A stretch of DNA of 64,000 bases from a bacterium. Lineage in GTDB: Bacteria > Bacillota > Clostridia > Lachnospirales > Lachnospiraceae. The translations under genes and the position numbers were made by a program. This document shows positions 9,313 to 18,161 of this stretch, piece after piece (position 1 is the stretch's first letter; each line of letters begins with the position of its first letter). The stretch covers positions 62,001 through 126,000 of the forward strand of contig JAMPGX010000007.1 in NCBI GenBank assembly GCA_023663725.1. Reading direction: 5' to 3'. The notes below the pieces were generated by a model. It did not search any database. It was not told the DNA's origin and saw nothing but the letters and a program-made list of their open reading frames with translations.

Positions 9313-9346
9313 AAAACCGGAACAGCTTGTGGCTGTCCGGTTTTTT
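9313..9346 (+). terminator. Rho-independent terminator after the trpS operon
   Basis: AAACCGG-A-ACAGC / GCTGTCCGGTTT stem with a TTGT loop, followed by six T residues. Confidence 0.85.
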
Positions 9347-9371
9347 GATACATTTTTTTGAACAAAAAGGG

Positions 9372-9378
9372 CATACTA
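9372..9378 (+). promoter_or_regulatory. Candidate sigma-G -10 element of spoVAD
   Basis: CATACTA matches the sigma-G -10 consensus (CATAMTA), which fits a forespore gene. A convincing -35 at 17-18 bp is not visible, so this is tentative. Confidence 0.35.
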
Positions 9379-9433
9379 CTTCGCAAAAGAATCTCTGACA
9401 TCGGGAGTTCTATAGCAGAAAGGGAGTATGGCA

Positions 9434-10468
9434 ATGAATCAGATCAAAGGGAAATCGAGTATTGAATTGGAGAATCAAGTATATATTTTGAGCAGCGCCA
9501 GCATCGTGGGCAAAAAGGAGGGAGAGGGCCCTCTGGGGAACCTGTTTGACATGGTGGGGGAGGATGACCTCTTTGGCTGCAATACCTGGGAGGAGGCGGA
9601 AAGCAACCTTCAAAAAGATGCGGTGTATATGGCCTTGGGTAAGGCCGGCAGGAAACAGGAGGATATTCGCTACCTGTTTGCCGGAGATCTGCTCGGGCAA
9701 TCGATTGCCACCTCCTTTGGGCTCTCCTCCTATCAGATTCCGCTGTTTGGCGTCTATGGCGCCTGTTCCACCTGCGGGGAATCATTGGCGCTGGGAGCGA
9801 TGACCGTCTCCGCGGGCTATGCGGACTATGTGGCCTGCGTGACCTCCAGCCATTTTGCCAGTGCGGAAAAGGAATTCCGTTTTCCTCTGGAATACGGCAA
9901 TCAGAGGCCGCTGTCCGCCAGCTGGACCGTCACGGGAAGCGGCGCTTTTATCCTGGGGGGCAAGCGGGAAAATGACTCTCAGGGGCGGCCTCCGAGAGCC
10001 GTGATCACAGGAATCACAGTGGGTAAGATCGTTGATTACGGACTGAAGGATTCCATGAATATGGGGGCGTGTATGGCGCCTGCGGCAGCGGACACTCTGG
10101 CGCAGCATTTTCAGGACTTTGGCGCGCAGCCGGAGGACTATGACAGAATCATCACCGGAGATCTGGGCAGCGTAGGACAGACCGTGCTGCTGGATCTGCT
10201 GCGGGATAAGGGCTACGACATCGCCAGACAGCATATGGACTGTGGAATTGAGATTTTCGACGCCCAGTCACAGGACACTCACGCGGGGGGAAGCGGCTGC
10301 GGCTGTAGCGCCGTGACTCTGTCCGCATATATTCTCAGGCAGCTCGAACAGCATCACTGGAAAAAAGTATTGTTTATGCCCACGGGAGCGCTCCTCAGCA
10401 AGACCAGCTTTAACGAGGGCAAGAGCGTGCCGGGAATCGCCCATGCTCTGGTGCTGGAGGCTCTGTAG
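9434..10468 (+). CDS. spoVAD: Stage V sporulation protein AD
   Basis: A 344-residue SpoVAD, a thiolase-fold protein of the SpoVA channel that moves dipicolinic acid into and out of spores. Diagnostic stretches are FAGDLLGQ, FGVYGACSTCGESLALGAM, LYHF-equivalent RPLSASWTVTGSGAF and the C-terminal DTHAGGSGCGCSAV. ATG 9434 is preferred over 9428, since AGGGAG (9421-9426) is 7 nt from it and only 1 nt from 9428. No spoVAC is next to it: upstream are the SH3 and trpS genes. A small unknown gene separates it from spoVAE. Confidence 0.94.
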   Translation: MNQIKGKSSIELENQVYILSSASIVGKKEGEGPLGNLFDMVGEDDLFGCNTWEEAESNLQKDAVYMALGKAGRKQEDIRYLFAGDLLGQSIATSFGLSSYQIPLFGVYGACSTCGESLALGAMTVSAGYADYVACVTSSHFASAEKEFRFPLEYGNQRPLSASWTVTGSGAFILGGKRENDSQGRPPRAVITGITVGKIVDYGLKDSMNMGACMAPAAADTLAQHFQDFGAQPEDYDRIITGDLGSVGQTVLLDLLRDKGYDIARQHMDCGIEIFDAQSQDTHAGGSGCGCSAVTLSAYILRQLEQHHWKKVLFMPTGALLSKTSFNEGKSVPGIAHALVLEAL

Positions 10469-10530
10469 GACCGGAAATATTACAAATTGGTTAAAAATAT
10501 CACAAAAATAATTAAGATTTGGAATTCCTC

Positions 10531-10559
10531 TTGCATTGCCTGCCTTTTTTTAGTACAAT
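10531..10559 (+). promoter_or_regulatory. Candidate sigma-A promoter before the 86-aa gene
   Basis: TTGCAT (10531-10536), a 17-bp spacer and TACAAT (10554-10559), ending 33 bp before the start at 10593. Confidence 0.55.
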
Positions 10560-10592
10560 GCTTTTCAAAAGGGTTGGAAGGCGGCGGGGAAC

Positions 10593-10853
10593 ATGCGCAG
10601 GATGGAATTCAAGATGGAGAGGCAGGGGCTTCTGGAGGTGGGCCAGGATGTGATGGTCACAGAGGGGCTCCTGCCCAGTAATTATTATTACACCATTGAT
10701 CCCTGTCTGGCGATGTCGGCCAATATCCCCTTTCGCTATCGCTTGAAGTCCTCTGGGGGCAGAGTTATCGACATACAGGAAAAGCCCCGTGGCTTCTATG
10801 TGATGGTAGAGTTCGATGAGCCGGAAGTAGATATGACAAAATATGCGCCGTGA
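10593..10853 (+). CDS. Unknown 86-aa protein between spoVAD and spoVAE
   Basis: I do not recognise this protein. It is polar and has no membrane segment. The pattern of short hydrophobic runs (GGRVIDIQEK, GFYVMVEFDEPE) suggests a small beta-rich fold. It has a credible promoter at 10531-10559 and a G-rich ribosome binding site (GGCGGGG) 5-6 nt before ATG 10593, so it is likely real. Its place between two spoVA genes hints at a spore-related role, but the sigma-A-like promoter argues for vegetative expression. A second in-frame ATG lies at 10602. Confidence 0.6.
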   Translation: MRRMEFKMERQGLLEVGQDVMVTEGLLPSNYYYTIDPCLAMSANIPFRYRLKSSGGRVIDIQEKPRGFYVMVEFDEPEVDMTKYAP

Positions 10854-10876
10854 TACATAAGGCATTACCGCCCTCA

Positions 10877-10907
10877 GGAATAGATTCATTGGTAATCGCA
10901 GATACTA
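10877..10907 (+). promoter_or_regulatory. Candidate sigma-G-like promoter of spoVAE
   Basis: GGAATA (10877-10882), an 18-bp spacer and GATACTA (10901-10907). Each box is one base from the sigma-G consensus TGAATA / CATACTA. Confidence 0.35.
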
Positions 10908-10958
10908 CCTGATATAAAGCTTTGTCGTTAGTAAGGCAGATGAAAAGGAGTGAAGCGA

Positions 10959-11315
10959 ATGGATTATATCAATGCGTTTTGGGTTGGGGGATTGATCTGT
11001 GCTCTGGTGCAGATTTTGATGGAGAAGACGAAGATGATGCCGGGAAGAATCATGGTGCTGCTGGTAGTGCTAGGAGCATGTATCAGTGTATTTGGCTGGT
11101 ATGAGCCCTTTCAGGAGTTTGCCGGCGCCGGCGCAAGCGTGCCGCTGCTGGGATTTGGCAACGTGCTGATGAAGGGAGTCAAGGAGGCCGTGGACGAACA
11201 GGGGCTTCTGGGACTGTGGGCTGGAGGCCTGAAGGCGGGAGCGGTGGGAACCTCCGCAGCGCTGATTTTCGGTTATCTGGCAAGCCTTGTTTTTAATCCC
11301 AAGGCAAAGAACTGA
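10959..11315 (+). CDS. spoVAE: Stage V sporulation protein AE
   Basis: A 118-residue integral membrane protein with about three helices and the family stretches FWVGGLICALVQILMEKTKM, VLGACISVFGWYEPF and VPLLGFGN. SpoVAE is a subunit of the dipicolinic acid channel in the spore inner membrane. ATG 10959 has AAGGAG 8 nt upstream; an in-frame GTG at 10950 overlaps that site and is rejected. It is followed 46 bp later by the LTA-synthase-like gene. Confidence 0.93.
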   Translation: MDYINAFWVGGLICALVQILMEKTKMMPGRIMVLLVVLGACISVFGWYEPFQEFAGAGASVPLLGFGNVLMKGVKEAVDEQGLLGLWAGGLKAGAVGTSAALIFGYLASLVFNPKAKN

Positions 11316-11361
11316 AAAGAATAATTTATGTATTTGAGAAACAAAGGATGAATGAGAAGCT

Positions 11362-13551
11362 ATGTCCAGTTGGTTTATTTATGCGGGAATTTTAGTTTAT
11401 ATGGAGGCGGTCTTCCATCTGGGATGTTTTGGTCTTGTGGGGATTAATCCTGTATTTTTAATAGGCCTGATTACAATGATCGCTGCAATACAGGCGCTCA
11501 TCAGTGGAAGTTTGCCCAGACGTAACCGATATCGGGCTTTCTGGGTTATGATGATATTGCAGTATTTGATCTTTTTTGTGCAAACGGTCTATTTTTGGAT
11601 CTTTCAGCAGCCGTTGCAGATCAAAGCTATACTGGTGGGTGGACAGGACGCCCTGACCAATTATTGGCGGGAGGCTCTGAAGGGGCTGCTGCATGCGTCT
11701 CCACTGCTGATTCTGTTGGCGCTGCCGCTGATCGCATTAGGGATATGGAAGTATCTCACGACATGGGAGCTTCCCTACCTGTCTTCTATCAAAAGGCTGC
11801 GTATGGGGTTGATAGCGGGCGCCGCTCTGATCTACAGCATAACCGTCATACAGATCGGCAATGTGCTGGACACAATGTATGCCGAGGAATATCAGGAATT
11901 CTATGACCCTGTATTGGTAATGCGAGATATGGGAGTGCTTGCTCTGGTACAGCGGGATAGCTTTTATGAAATGGGAGAGCTGGCTTCTTCTCTGTGGGAT
12001 CGGATGTCCGCTCCGGATGTCGGTTCGCAGGACCCTGACAGTCTGCTTGCCCGAGGGGATGGGGAGAGCGCTTCCACTGAGGAGAGTTTGCCCGATACGG
12101 AGCAGTGGACTGAGCCGGAGAGCAGTCCGGAGCCGACGCAGACGCCGGAGCCTGTTTTGGATACTTCGCCGCACGCATGGGATCTGGATATGGAGAAGCT
12201 GACGCAGCTGTCTCAGGACAACAAAGAGACCAGATGGCTGGTGGAGTATATACAGGGGCAGGAACCTACCAACCGCAACGAGTATACAGGTATGTTTGAG
12301 GGATATAATCTGATCTTTCTCACGGCGGAGGGCTTCTCCACCTATGCGATGCGTGAGGATTTGACGCCCACTCTGTACAAGATGGTCAACTCCGGTTTTG
12401 TGTTCAACAATTATTATGTGCCTGTATGGAGTACCAGCACTATTGACGGTGAGTACGTCAATATGACGGCGCTGATTCCCGATGGACAGTTCAGTCTGCG
12501 CACGAGCGCGGACAAGGGAATGGATTGGGCTTTTTCCCTGCCTCGCTTTTTTGCAAAGGAGGGGGTTTACAACTGGGCCTATCACAACAATACCCTCTCG
12601 TACTATGACCGCTATCGGACTCATCCAAACATAGGCTATGATTTCAAGGCCTCTAAGCTGGGAGATCTGCCAGAGTCCGAATATGGGGATAAATTATTCT
12701 ATATGGAGCATGCAGGTGCATGGCCGGCCTCGGACTATGAGATGATGCTGGGTACGGTGCCGGAGTATGTCAACCTGGATCGCTTTAACGTGTATTACAT
12801 GACGATCTCTGGCCATATGTATTATAGCTTTACCGGCAATCGAATGTCCAGTTGGCACAAGGAGGAGGTGCAAGGGCTGGATATGTCGGAGAACGGTCAG
12901 GCTTATATCGCCTGCAATATGGAGTTGGATAAGGCCATGGCGAATCTGCTGGAGCAGCTTGAAGCGGCGGGGCAGTTGGAGAAGACTGTGATCTGTCTCA
13001 GCGCCGACCATCATCCCTACGCTATGACACAGGAGCAGTATAATGAGCTGGCAGGCAAAGATCTGTCCAAGGATAATGACACCTACCGCAACAGCCTGAT
13101 CCTGTGGAATGCGGCGATGGAGGAGTCGGTGATCGTGGATAAGGTGTGCGGCTCCATGGATCTGCTGCCCACGCTGCTCAATCTGTTTGGATTTGATTAT
13201 GACTCTAGGATGTATGCGGGCAAGGATATTTTTTCTGATCATGAGGGCATGGTGATTTTAAAGGATCGCAGCTTTGTGACAGACACGGTGGCTTACGACC
13301 GTGGTGCCAAGACGACCACATTCCGAAAGGAGATGTCGGAGGAAGAGCAGGAGGCATACATGGATCAGGCCAAGCAGGAGGTGAAGAACCGCTATAATTT
13401 CAGCGCTTATATTCTGCGCAATGACTATTATAGATTGATCCGGCAATGCTTGGATGAGGAAAAGACAGCTTACAATCCAGAGCGGCCAGCGGAGGCCGTG
13501 CTCCCCTGGCCCACGCCGGAGCCTGTCGGTGGGGATGCTGCGGGGCAGTAG
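11362..13551 (+). CDS. LTA synthase family sulfatase-fold membrane enzyme
   Basis: A 729-residue protein. Residues 1-170 hold about five membrane helices; a Pro/Glu/Thr-rich linker lies near 235-275 (SSPEPTQTPEP); the rest is an extracellular alkaline-phosphatase/sulfatase domain. NLIFLTAEGFSTYA matches the first metal-binding strand of LtaS (Glu), STSTIDGEY holds the likely catalytic threonine, and CLSADHHPY carries the Asp-His metal pair. The LtaS family transfers glycerol phosphate or phosphoethanolamine to envelope polymers; the exact donor is unclear. It ends 4 bp before the convergent minus-strand gene. Confidence 0.88.
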   Translation: MSSWFIYAGILVYMEAVFHLGCFGLVGINPVFLIGLITMIAAIQALISGSLPRRNRYRAFWVMMILQYLIFFVQTVYFWIFQQPLQIKAILVGGQDALTNYWREALKGLLHASPLLILLALPLIALGIWKYLTTWELPYLSSIKRLRMGLIAGAALIYSITVIQIGNVLDTMYAEEYQEFYDPVLVMRDMGVLALVQRDSFYEMGELASSLWDRMSAPDVGSQDPDSLLARGDGESASTEESLPDTEQWTEPESSPEPTQTPEPVLDTSPHAWDLDMEKLTQLSQDNKETRWLVEYIQGQEPTNRNEYTGMFEGYNLIFLTAEGFSTYAMREDLTPTLYKMVNSGFVFNNYYVPVWSTSTIDGEYVNMTALIPDGQFSLRTSADKGMDWAFSLPRFFAKEGVYNWAYHNNTLSYYDRYRTHPNIGYDFKASKLGDLPESEYGDKLFYMEHAGAWPASDYEMMLGTVPEYVNLDRFNVYYMTISGHMYYSFTGNRMSSWHKEEVQGLDMSENGQAYIACNMELDKAMANLLEQLEAAGQLEKTVICLSADHHPYAMTQEQYNELAGKDLSKDNDTYRNSLILWNAAMEESVIVDKVCGSMDLLPTLLNLFGFDYDSRMYAGKDIFSDHEGMVILKDRSFVTDTVAYDRGAKTTTFRKEMSEEEQEAYMDQAKQEVKNRYNFSAYILRNDYYRLIRQCLDEEKTAYNPERPAEAVLPWPTPEPVGGDAAGQ

Positions 13552-13555
13552 ATGG

Positions 13556-14059
13556 TCATAGATTTTCGTAGGCAATATTTTTGCGGGACAGATATCCGGT
13601 GAAGGCTTTGTCCCAGATGATATCAGGCTCCTTGTTCATCACGAAGGTATGGTAGGCTGTCCCTGTTGTCAACAGGACATAGGAGCCGTCGTACTTGACA
13701 GTGAGCACGAAAGTCTTGATCTGTTCGGGAGTTAGATCGCAATGGTTGGCGGCAAGCAGCTTGCCCACCAGTTCCGGCTTGAGATGCAGGACAAATTTGA
13801 AATACAGCGGAGTGTGAGTGCCCTTGATCAGCTGGAACAGCAGTCCCTTCATCTCCTGCCAGAGAGCGAAGTCATAGGGGCAGAAGTCGGGGATACTCAG
13901 CTCCTCCGAGGTGTAGAAATCTCTGTTGACATGTCCGTCTATAGTGTAGGTGTGAGCTGTGGAGACGACAGCCTCCGCCAACAGGAATGGGTCGAAGCAA
14001 TCTCCTGTTAGAAGTTGCGCCATGAAATTTTTGGTGTTGGTGATTTGTAGTGCCAGCAT
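13556..14059 (-). CDS. DUF5721 family protein
   Basis: A 167-residue protein of unknown function. The stretch NFMAQLLTGDCFDPFLLAEA, followed by TYTIDGHVNRDFYTSEE, is the pattern I associate with DUF5721, a family seen in Lachnospiraceae. ATG 14059 is chosen because GGAAAGG lies 9 nt upstream and the conserved part begins there. An in-frame ATG at 14152 would add 31 low-complexity residues and overlap the upstream lipoprotein gene by 8 bp (ATGAATGA), so coupled translation from there is possible. It converges with the LTA-synthase-like gene. Confidence 0.75.
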   Translation of the reverse strand: MLALQITNTKNFMAQLLTGDCFDPFLLAEAVVSTAHTYTIDGHVNRDFYTSEELSIPDFCPYDFALWQEMKGLLFQLIKGTHTPLYFKFVLHLKPELVGKLLAANHCDLTPEQIKTFVLTVKYDGSYVLLTTGTAYHTFVMNKEPDIIWDKAFTGYLSRKNIAYENL

Positions 14060-14144
14060 GTCAGTCAGCCTTTCCGGTGTATATATCTTGTCAGGGGGTG
14101 GCGGGGAAACCCGCGCCTTATTTCGGTGTGATTGAGGTTCAATG

Positions 14145-14768
14145 TCATTCATATGAATTGGAGACAGAGCTTTGACTGAAACGGACAGTTAGGGCATATA
14201 CGCCTTCATAGTCCAGCTTTTCAAGCTCCTCCGGATGATCAAAATAATCTGCCGAATAGGAGATAACCCTGTCCTTGGCCGTCACGATCTGTAAGACCAA
14301 GGGGATTTCTTTCTCATAGGTTATTTCTGTCCTTGCGGAAAGGACAGAGGTGGCATAGCCCATGTCTGTAAACGCATCGTCCACTTCTCGCTCATAGGAA
14401 GTAGAACCGCCGTGGCGCTCACTCTGAAGCGCTACTCGAAGGCCCTCTGAAAGTCTGTCAAAATCAAGAGCGATACGGCCATGTTTATCGGAAAAGATTT
14501 GTCCGCCGCCTCCCATCTCCAGTTCCCAGTTGCCGTCTATCAGGCGATAGGAGTTGATCTGGATGCTCTGTACGGTATCATCCAGCGCAAAGTCAAAGAT
14601 ACGCTGTCCAGTATTTGCGCCAAGCAATTCGGCCAGTTGCTGTTCTTCCTCTGTTAGCTGCGCAGGTTCGATGTACAGCTTCGCTCCTCCAGCTCCCGAT
14701 TCTCCAGAGCAGGCGCAAAGGCCCATGAATAATAACAACACTGACAGCGCATATAGTATCTTCCTCAT
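14145..14768 (-). CDS. Putative lipoprotein, unknown function
   Basis: A 207-residue protein with a signal peptide and a clear lipobox (LCAC, cysteine near residue 20), so it should be anchored to the outer face of the membrane. The mature part is mixed alpha/beta with no domain that I recognise. GGGAGG lies 8 nt before ATG 14768. It is followed by, and may be coupled to, the DUF5721 gene. Confidence 0.8.
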   Translation of the reverse strand: MRKILYALSVLLLFMGLCACSGESGAGGAKLYIEPAQLTEEEQQLAELLGANTGQRIFDFALDDTVQSIQINSYRLIDGNWELEMGGGGQIFSDKHGRIALDFDRLSEGLRVALQSERHGGSTSYEREVDDAFTDMGYATSVLSARTEITYEKEIPLVLQIVTAKDRVISYSADYFDHPEELEKLDYEGVYALTVRFSQSSVSNSYE

Positions 14769-14872
14769 ATTTCAATCCTCCCAAGACGTAACATATGTAA
14801 AATTATTGTACCTTAATCCTGAGCGCTCAAGCGCACATTATATTCAGTGGAGTTAAATGCGAAATATTTTAC

Positions 14873-15139
14873 TCATTGTAGCACAAACCAGAGCGCCAGT
14901 GCAAGTTCAATAAAGAAAATCGCGGGCATGCCGCAGACAAAGTACCAGTGTAGGGTCTTGTGGCGGAAGAGCTGCATTCCGGCGATGGAACCCAGGCTGC
15001 CGCCCAGAAGAGCGATTAAAAAGAGGGTTGCTTCAGAAATGCGCCACTCGTGCCGGATGGCTCTTTTCTTGTCCAGTCCCATGCTGGCAAATCCTGCCAG
15101 ATTGATGCAGATCAGATATGCTATTATCAAATATGTCAT
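14873..15139 (-). CDS. DUF1294 small membrane protein
   Basis: An 88-residue protein with about three membrane helices. The motif GFASMGLDKKRA, then RISEATLFLIALLGGSLGSIAGMQLFRHKT, is characteristic of DUF1294. The function is unknown. ATG 15139 has AGGAC upstream; a GTG at 15166 would add nine polar residues. It lies between the lipoprotein gene and argG on the same strand, but a hairpin separates it from argG. Confidence 0.85.
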   Translation of the reverse strand: MTYLIIAYLICINLAGFASMGLDKKRAIRHEWRISEATLFLIALLGGSLGSIAGMQLFRHKTLHWYFVCGMPAIFFIELALALWFVLQ

Positions 15140-15211
15140 ATATTTTGTCCTGTCTTTTCTACTCACGAGCGGTTGGGCTCTACCTATACATTTAGCGTCG
15201 CTGTAGGAGAA

Positions 15212-15247
15212 GAAGAGCCGGAGAAGCTCTGCGGCTTCCGGCTCTTC
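15212..15247 (-). terminator. Hairpin after argG, likely terminator
   Basis: GAAGAGCCGGA and its complement form a long GC-rich stem with a short loop; on the minus strand it is followed by TTCTTCTCC, so the T-tract is imperfect. Confidence 0.6.
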
Positions 15248-15260
15248 GAAGCTTATAGAT

Positions 15261-16478
15261 TTATTGTTTATTCACTTCCTGCATCTTCATGGCCCGAACC
15301 TTCAGAGACAGCCCGAACAGATTGATGAAGCCCTCCGCGTCGTGATGGTCGTACAGATCGCCGGTGGTGAAGGAGGCAATGCTCTCATTGTACAAGGAGT
15401 AGGGTGATGTGGTCCCGGCTTTGATGATATTCCCTTTGTAAAGCTGGAACTTCACTTCGCCGGTCACATATTCCTGAGTTTTCTCAATGAAAGCCTGCTC
15501 CGCTTCCCGCAGAGGGGTAAACCATTTGCCCTCGTATACCAGGCTGGCGAAACGGCTGCCCATCTCCTTCTTCAAGGCGTAAGTGTCGCGATCCAGAATC
15601 AATTCCTCCAGCTGTTGATGCGCCTCCATCAGGATCGTGCCGCCGGGGGTCTCGTAGACGCCGCGGGACTTCATGCCTACTACACGGTTTTCTACAATGT
15701 CGATGATGCCGATGCCGTGTTTGCCGCCCAGCTCGTTCAGCTTGCGGATAATGTCGGAGACTTTCATTTTCTCTCCGTTTATAGAGGCAGGTACACCCTT
15801 CTCGAAAGTTAAGGTCACATACTCTCCCTGCTCTGGAGCCTTCTGCGGGGTAGTGCCCAGTACCAGCAGATGCTCGTAGTTAGGCTCGTTGGCGGGATCC
15901 TCCAGCTCAAGGCCCTCGTGACTGATATGCCAGATGTTGCGGTCTCTACTGTAAGAGGAATCAGCGGAGAAGGGCAGGTCAATGCCATGAGCTTTACAGT
16001 AGGCAATCTCCGATTCGCGGGAATCCATGTTCCACTTGTCGCTTCTCCAGGCGGCAATGATCTTCAGGTCAGGAGCCAGAGCCTTGATGCCCAGCTCAAA
16101 ACGAATCTGGTCGTTGCCCTTGCCGGTGGCTCCGTGGCAGATGGCTACAGCGCCTTCCTTGCGGGCGATCTCCACGAGCTTCTTGGCGATCAGAGGTCTT
16201 GCCATGGAGGTGCCCAGCAGGTATTTGTTTTCATAGACGGCGCCCGCTTGGACGCAGGGCATGATATACTCGTCGCAGAACTCGTCGATCACATCCAGAA
16301 CATACAGCTTTTCCGCACCGCAGAATTTGGCTCTCTCCTCCAGGCCGTCCAGCTCCTCGGCCTGGCCGCAGTCGATACATACGCAGATGACCTCGTAGTC
16401 GAAGTTTTCCTTCAGCCACGGAATGATGGCGGTGGTGTCCAGGCCGCCGGAATACGCTAAAACTACTTTCTCTTTCAT
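15261..16478 (-). CDS. argG: Argininosuccinate synthase
   Basis: A 405-residue enzyme that joins citrulline and aspartate with ATP in the penultimate step of arginine synthesis. The N-terminal AYSGGLDTT is the PP-loop ATP site; ICHGATGKGNDQIRFE and EIAYCKAHGIDLPFS are further family blocks. ATG 16478 has AAAGGAG 6 nt upstream; in-frame sequence up to 16622 is non-coding leader. The usual partner argH is not in the window, and the rest of the pathway lies 2-10 kb away on the other strand. Confidence 0.97.
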   Translation of the reverse strand: MKEKVVLAYSGGLDTTAIIPWLKENFDYEVICVCIDCGQAEELDGLEERAKFCGAEKLYVLDVIDEFCDEYIMPCVQAGAVYENKYLLGTSMARPLIAKKLVEIARKEGAVAICHGATGKGNDQIRFELGIKALAPDLKIIAAWRSDKWNMDSRESEIAYCKAHGIDLPFSADSSYSRDRNIWHISHEGLELEDPANEPNYEHLLVLGTTPQKAPEQGEYVTLTFEKGVPASINGEKMKVSDIIRKLNELGGKHGIGIIDIVENRVVGMKSRGVYETPGGTILMEAHQQLEELILDRDTYALKKEMGSRFASLVYEGKWFTPLREAEQAFIEKTQEYVTGEVKFQLYKGNIIKAGTTSPYSLYNESIASFTTGDLYDHHDAEGFINLFGLSLKVRAMKMQEVNKQ

Positions 16479-16592
16479 ATTTTCTCCTTTCTCGCGTAAC
16501 GCGAGCAGTTCCACGGCTCTATAATTTATAACCTGATTGGGCCAGATTCCTGCCGTGTCTGTGTGATTATGGTTGATTATATGTACTAGGGA

Positions 16593-16621
16593 TACTATAT
16601 ACTTTTCGGAGTGAGATTGCA
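16593..16621 (-). promoter_or_regulatory. Candidate promoter of argG
   Basis: On the minus strand: TTGCAA (16621-16616), a 17-bp spacer and TATAGT (16598-16593). The leader to argG would be about 108 nt. Confidence 0.6.
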
Positions 16622-16628
16622 AGCCTTA

Positions 16629-16690
16629 ATATTGAATAAAATAAACCCGTATTTTAGTATAAATCCTATAAAATATTCACATAAATGTAT
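16629..16690 (-). promoter_or_regulatory. AT-rich ArgR/AhrC-box-like stretch upstream of argG
   Basis: TTGAATAAAATAAA and AATATTCACATAAATG resemble half-sites of the Firmicute arginine repressor box and lie just upstream of the argG -35. AT-rich DNA gives such matches easily, so this is weak. Confidence 0.25.
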
Positions 16691-16763
16691 AAAACAGGGG
16701 CACATAAGTATAAATATGCATATTTGTGTGATGTTTCGGTTGAAAGTATTGGGAATTTTCCGC

Positions 16764-16792
16764 TTGCGTTAATTGCTCATACCTGTTATAGT
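16764..16792 (+). promoter_or_regulatory. Candidate promoter of the Rpn gene
   Basis: TTGCGT (16764-16769), a 17-bp spacer and TATAGT (16787-16792). It lies in the 479-bp argG-rpn divergent gap, which holds no gene. Confidence 0.5.
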
Positions 16793-16957
16793 ATCCATAT
16801 ATCAAATGAATCGAGATAGTCACTTTTCATTTTCTGGCGTATTGCCCTTTTCCCTGTACGGATTAATGTATTTTAAGTGTATTTTTGCGCTCTTTTTTCG
16901 TGGTTCGTAGGTGAACAGGCGATTTGCTGGAGCAATTACACACAAGGAGATATGCCT

Positions 16958-17854
16958 ATGAATCAATCAATTTCTGAGTCGCAGCACAAAGAGCCACTGT
17001 ATATACGGGCCACGGGGAAACTGCCCTACACCCTGACCAACGACTATATGTTTAAGGCTTTGCTGCAAAAAAACGAAACTGTGTTAAAGCATCTGATTTG
17101 TTCGCTGCTGCGCCTGCGGTTGGAGGAGATACGGAGCGTGGAAGTCAAGAATCCTATTTTGCTGGGCACGGCCCTGACGGAGGATTTTGACAGCAAGACA
17201 TTTATATTGGATATCAATGTACTGTTGAACAACCATACCTTGATCAATTTGGAGATGCAGGTGGCAGACTATAAGAACTGGCCGGAAAGGTCCATGACGT
17301 ATCTGTGCCGCAACTTTGACCAGCTGCAGAGCGGGCATGATTATGTGGAGGTGAAACCGACCATACATATCGGCTTTCTAGATTTTACTTTGTTTCCAGA
17401 GCATCCGGAATTTTATGCGACTTATAAGATGATGAACGTGAAAACTCATCATATTTTTACTGACAAGATCGCTCTGAGTGTGGTAAACTTAAAATATATA
17501 GATATGGCTACACAGGAGGACAGGGAGTGGGAGACTGACCACTGGGCATCCCTCTTTAAGGCCACCACATGGGAGGAACTTAAGATGTTAGCAGAACGGA
17601 ATCAGGTAATGGGAGAAGCGGTCAATACCATATATGAGCTTACAGCTGACGAAGCTATTCGCGAGCAGTGTAAGGCGAGGGAAAAACATATTAAGGAGAT
17701 GAATACGATATTGAAAGAGCGTGAGATGGCAGAGCGGGCGAGAGATGCGGTTTCCAAACAACTGGAGCAGGCAGAGCAGCAATTGGAACAGAAAGATCAG
17801 CAGATTGCGAGGCTTTTGCGGGAAATCCAACTACTGAAGGGGACGCAGGATTAA
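16958..17854 (+). CDS. Rpn family PD-(D/E)XK nuclease / putative transposase
   Basis: A 298-residue protein of the Rpn (PDDEXK_2) family. Early block: LTNDYMFKALLQKNE. The nuclease core is visible as TFILDINVLLNNHTLINLEMQ, supplying the Asp and the Glu-x-Gln active-site pair. Residues after about 235 form a charged coiled coil (REMAERARDAVSKQLEQAEQ). Family members promote RecA-independent recombination, and some act in phage defence. ATG 16958 is 8 nt after AAGGAG; earlier in-frame starts lack a site. It stands alone with its own promoter and terminator. In-frame internal starts near 17699 and 17726 could make a coiled-coil-only product. Confidence 0.85.
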   Translation: MNQSISESQHKEPLYIRATGKLPYTLTNDYMFKALLQKNETVLKHLICSLLRLRLEEIRSVEVKNPILLGTALTEDFDSKTFILDINVLLNNHTLINLEMQVADYKNWPERSMTYLCRNFDQLQSGHDYVEVKPTIHIGFLDFTLFPEHPEFYATYKMMNVKTHHIFTDKIALSVVNLKYIDMATQEDREWETDHWASLFKATTWEELKMLAERNQVMGEAVNTIYELTADEAIREQCKAREKHIKEMNTILKEREMAERARDAVSKQLEQAEQQLEQKDQQIARLLREIQLLKGTQD

Positions 17855-17885
17855 GGGCGGCCGTCGCGGATAAAGAATATTAGCT

Positions 17886-17921
17886 AAGGCCACCGGATAC
17901 GGAGAGGGTATCGGTGGTCTT
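17886..17921 (+). terminator. Terminator after the Rpn gene
   Basis: AAGGCCACCGGATAC pairs with GGTATCGGTGGTCTT across a GGAGAG loop, with one bulge, followed by TTTAC. Confidence 0.75.
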
Positions 17922-18059
17922 TACTAATTAAATTAAAACGAGTGGGGATGGCATTTCTCCAGACAGAATTAAGTTGTATAGGCCAATGTCAAAATATACA
18001 TAAATACTTAAAAATATACAATGGTTCTGATGAAAATAGAATAAATATGCAAAATCTTC

Positions 18060-18088
18060 TTGACTTTATACATGCTTTGTGCAATTAT
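18060..18088 (+). promoter_or_regulatory. Candidate promoter of the argC operon
   Basis: TTGACT (18060-18065), a 17-bp spacer and AATTAT (18083-18088). The -10 is weak. Transcripts from here would include MITE-like copy C in the leader. Confidence 0.4.
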
Positions 18089-18161
18089 GAATAAAGCTGG
18101 CAGGAAGGAAACAGTTGTTTTTTACATAAAAATAGAGTATGATGGCAAGAGAGAACTTACC

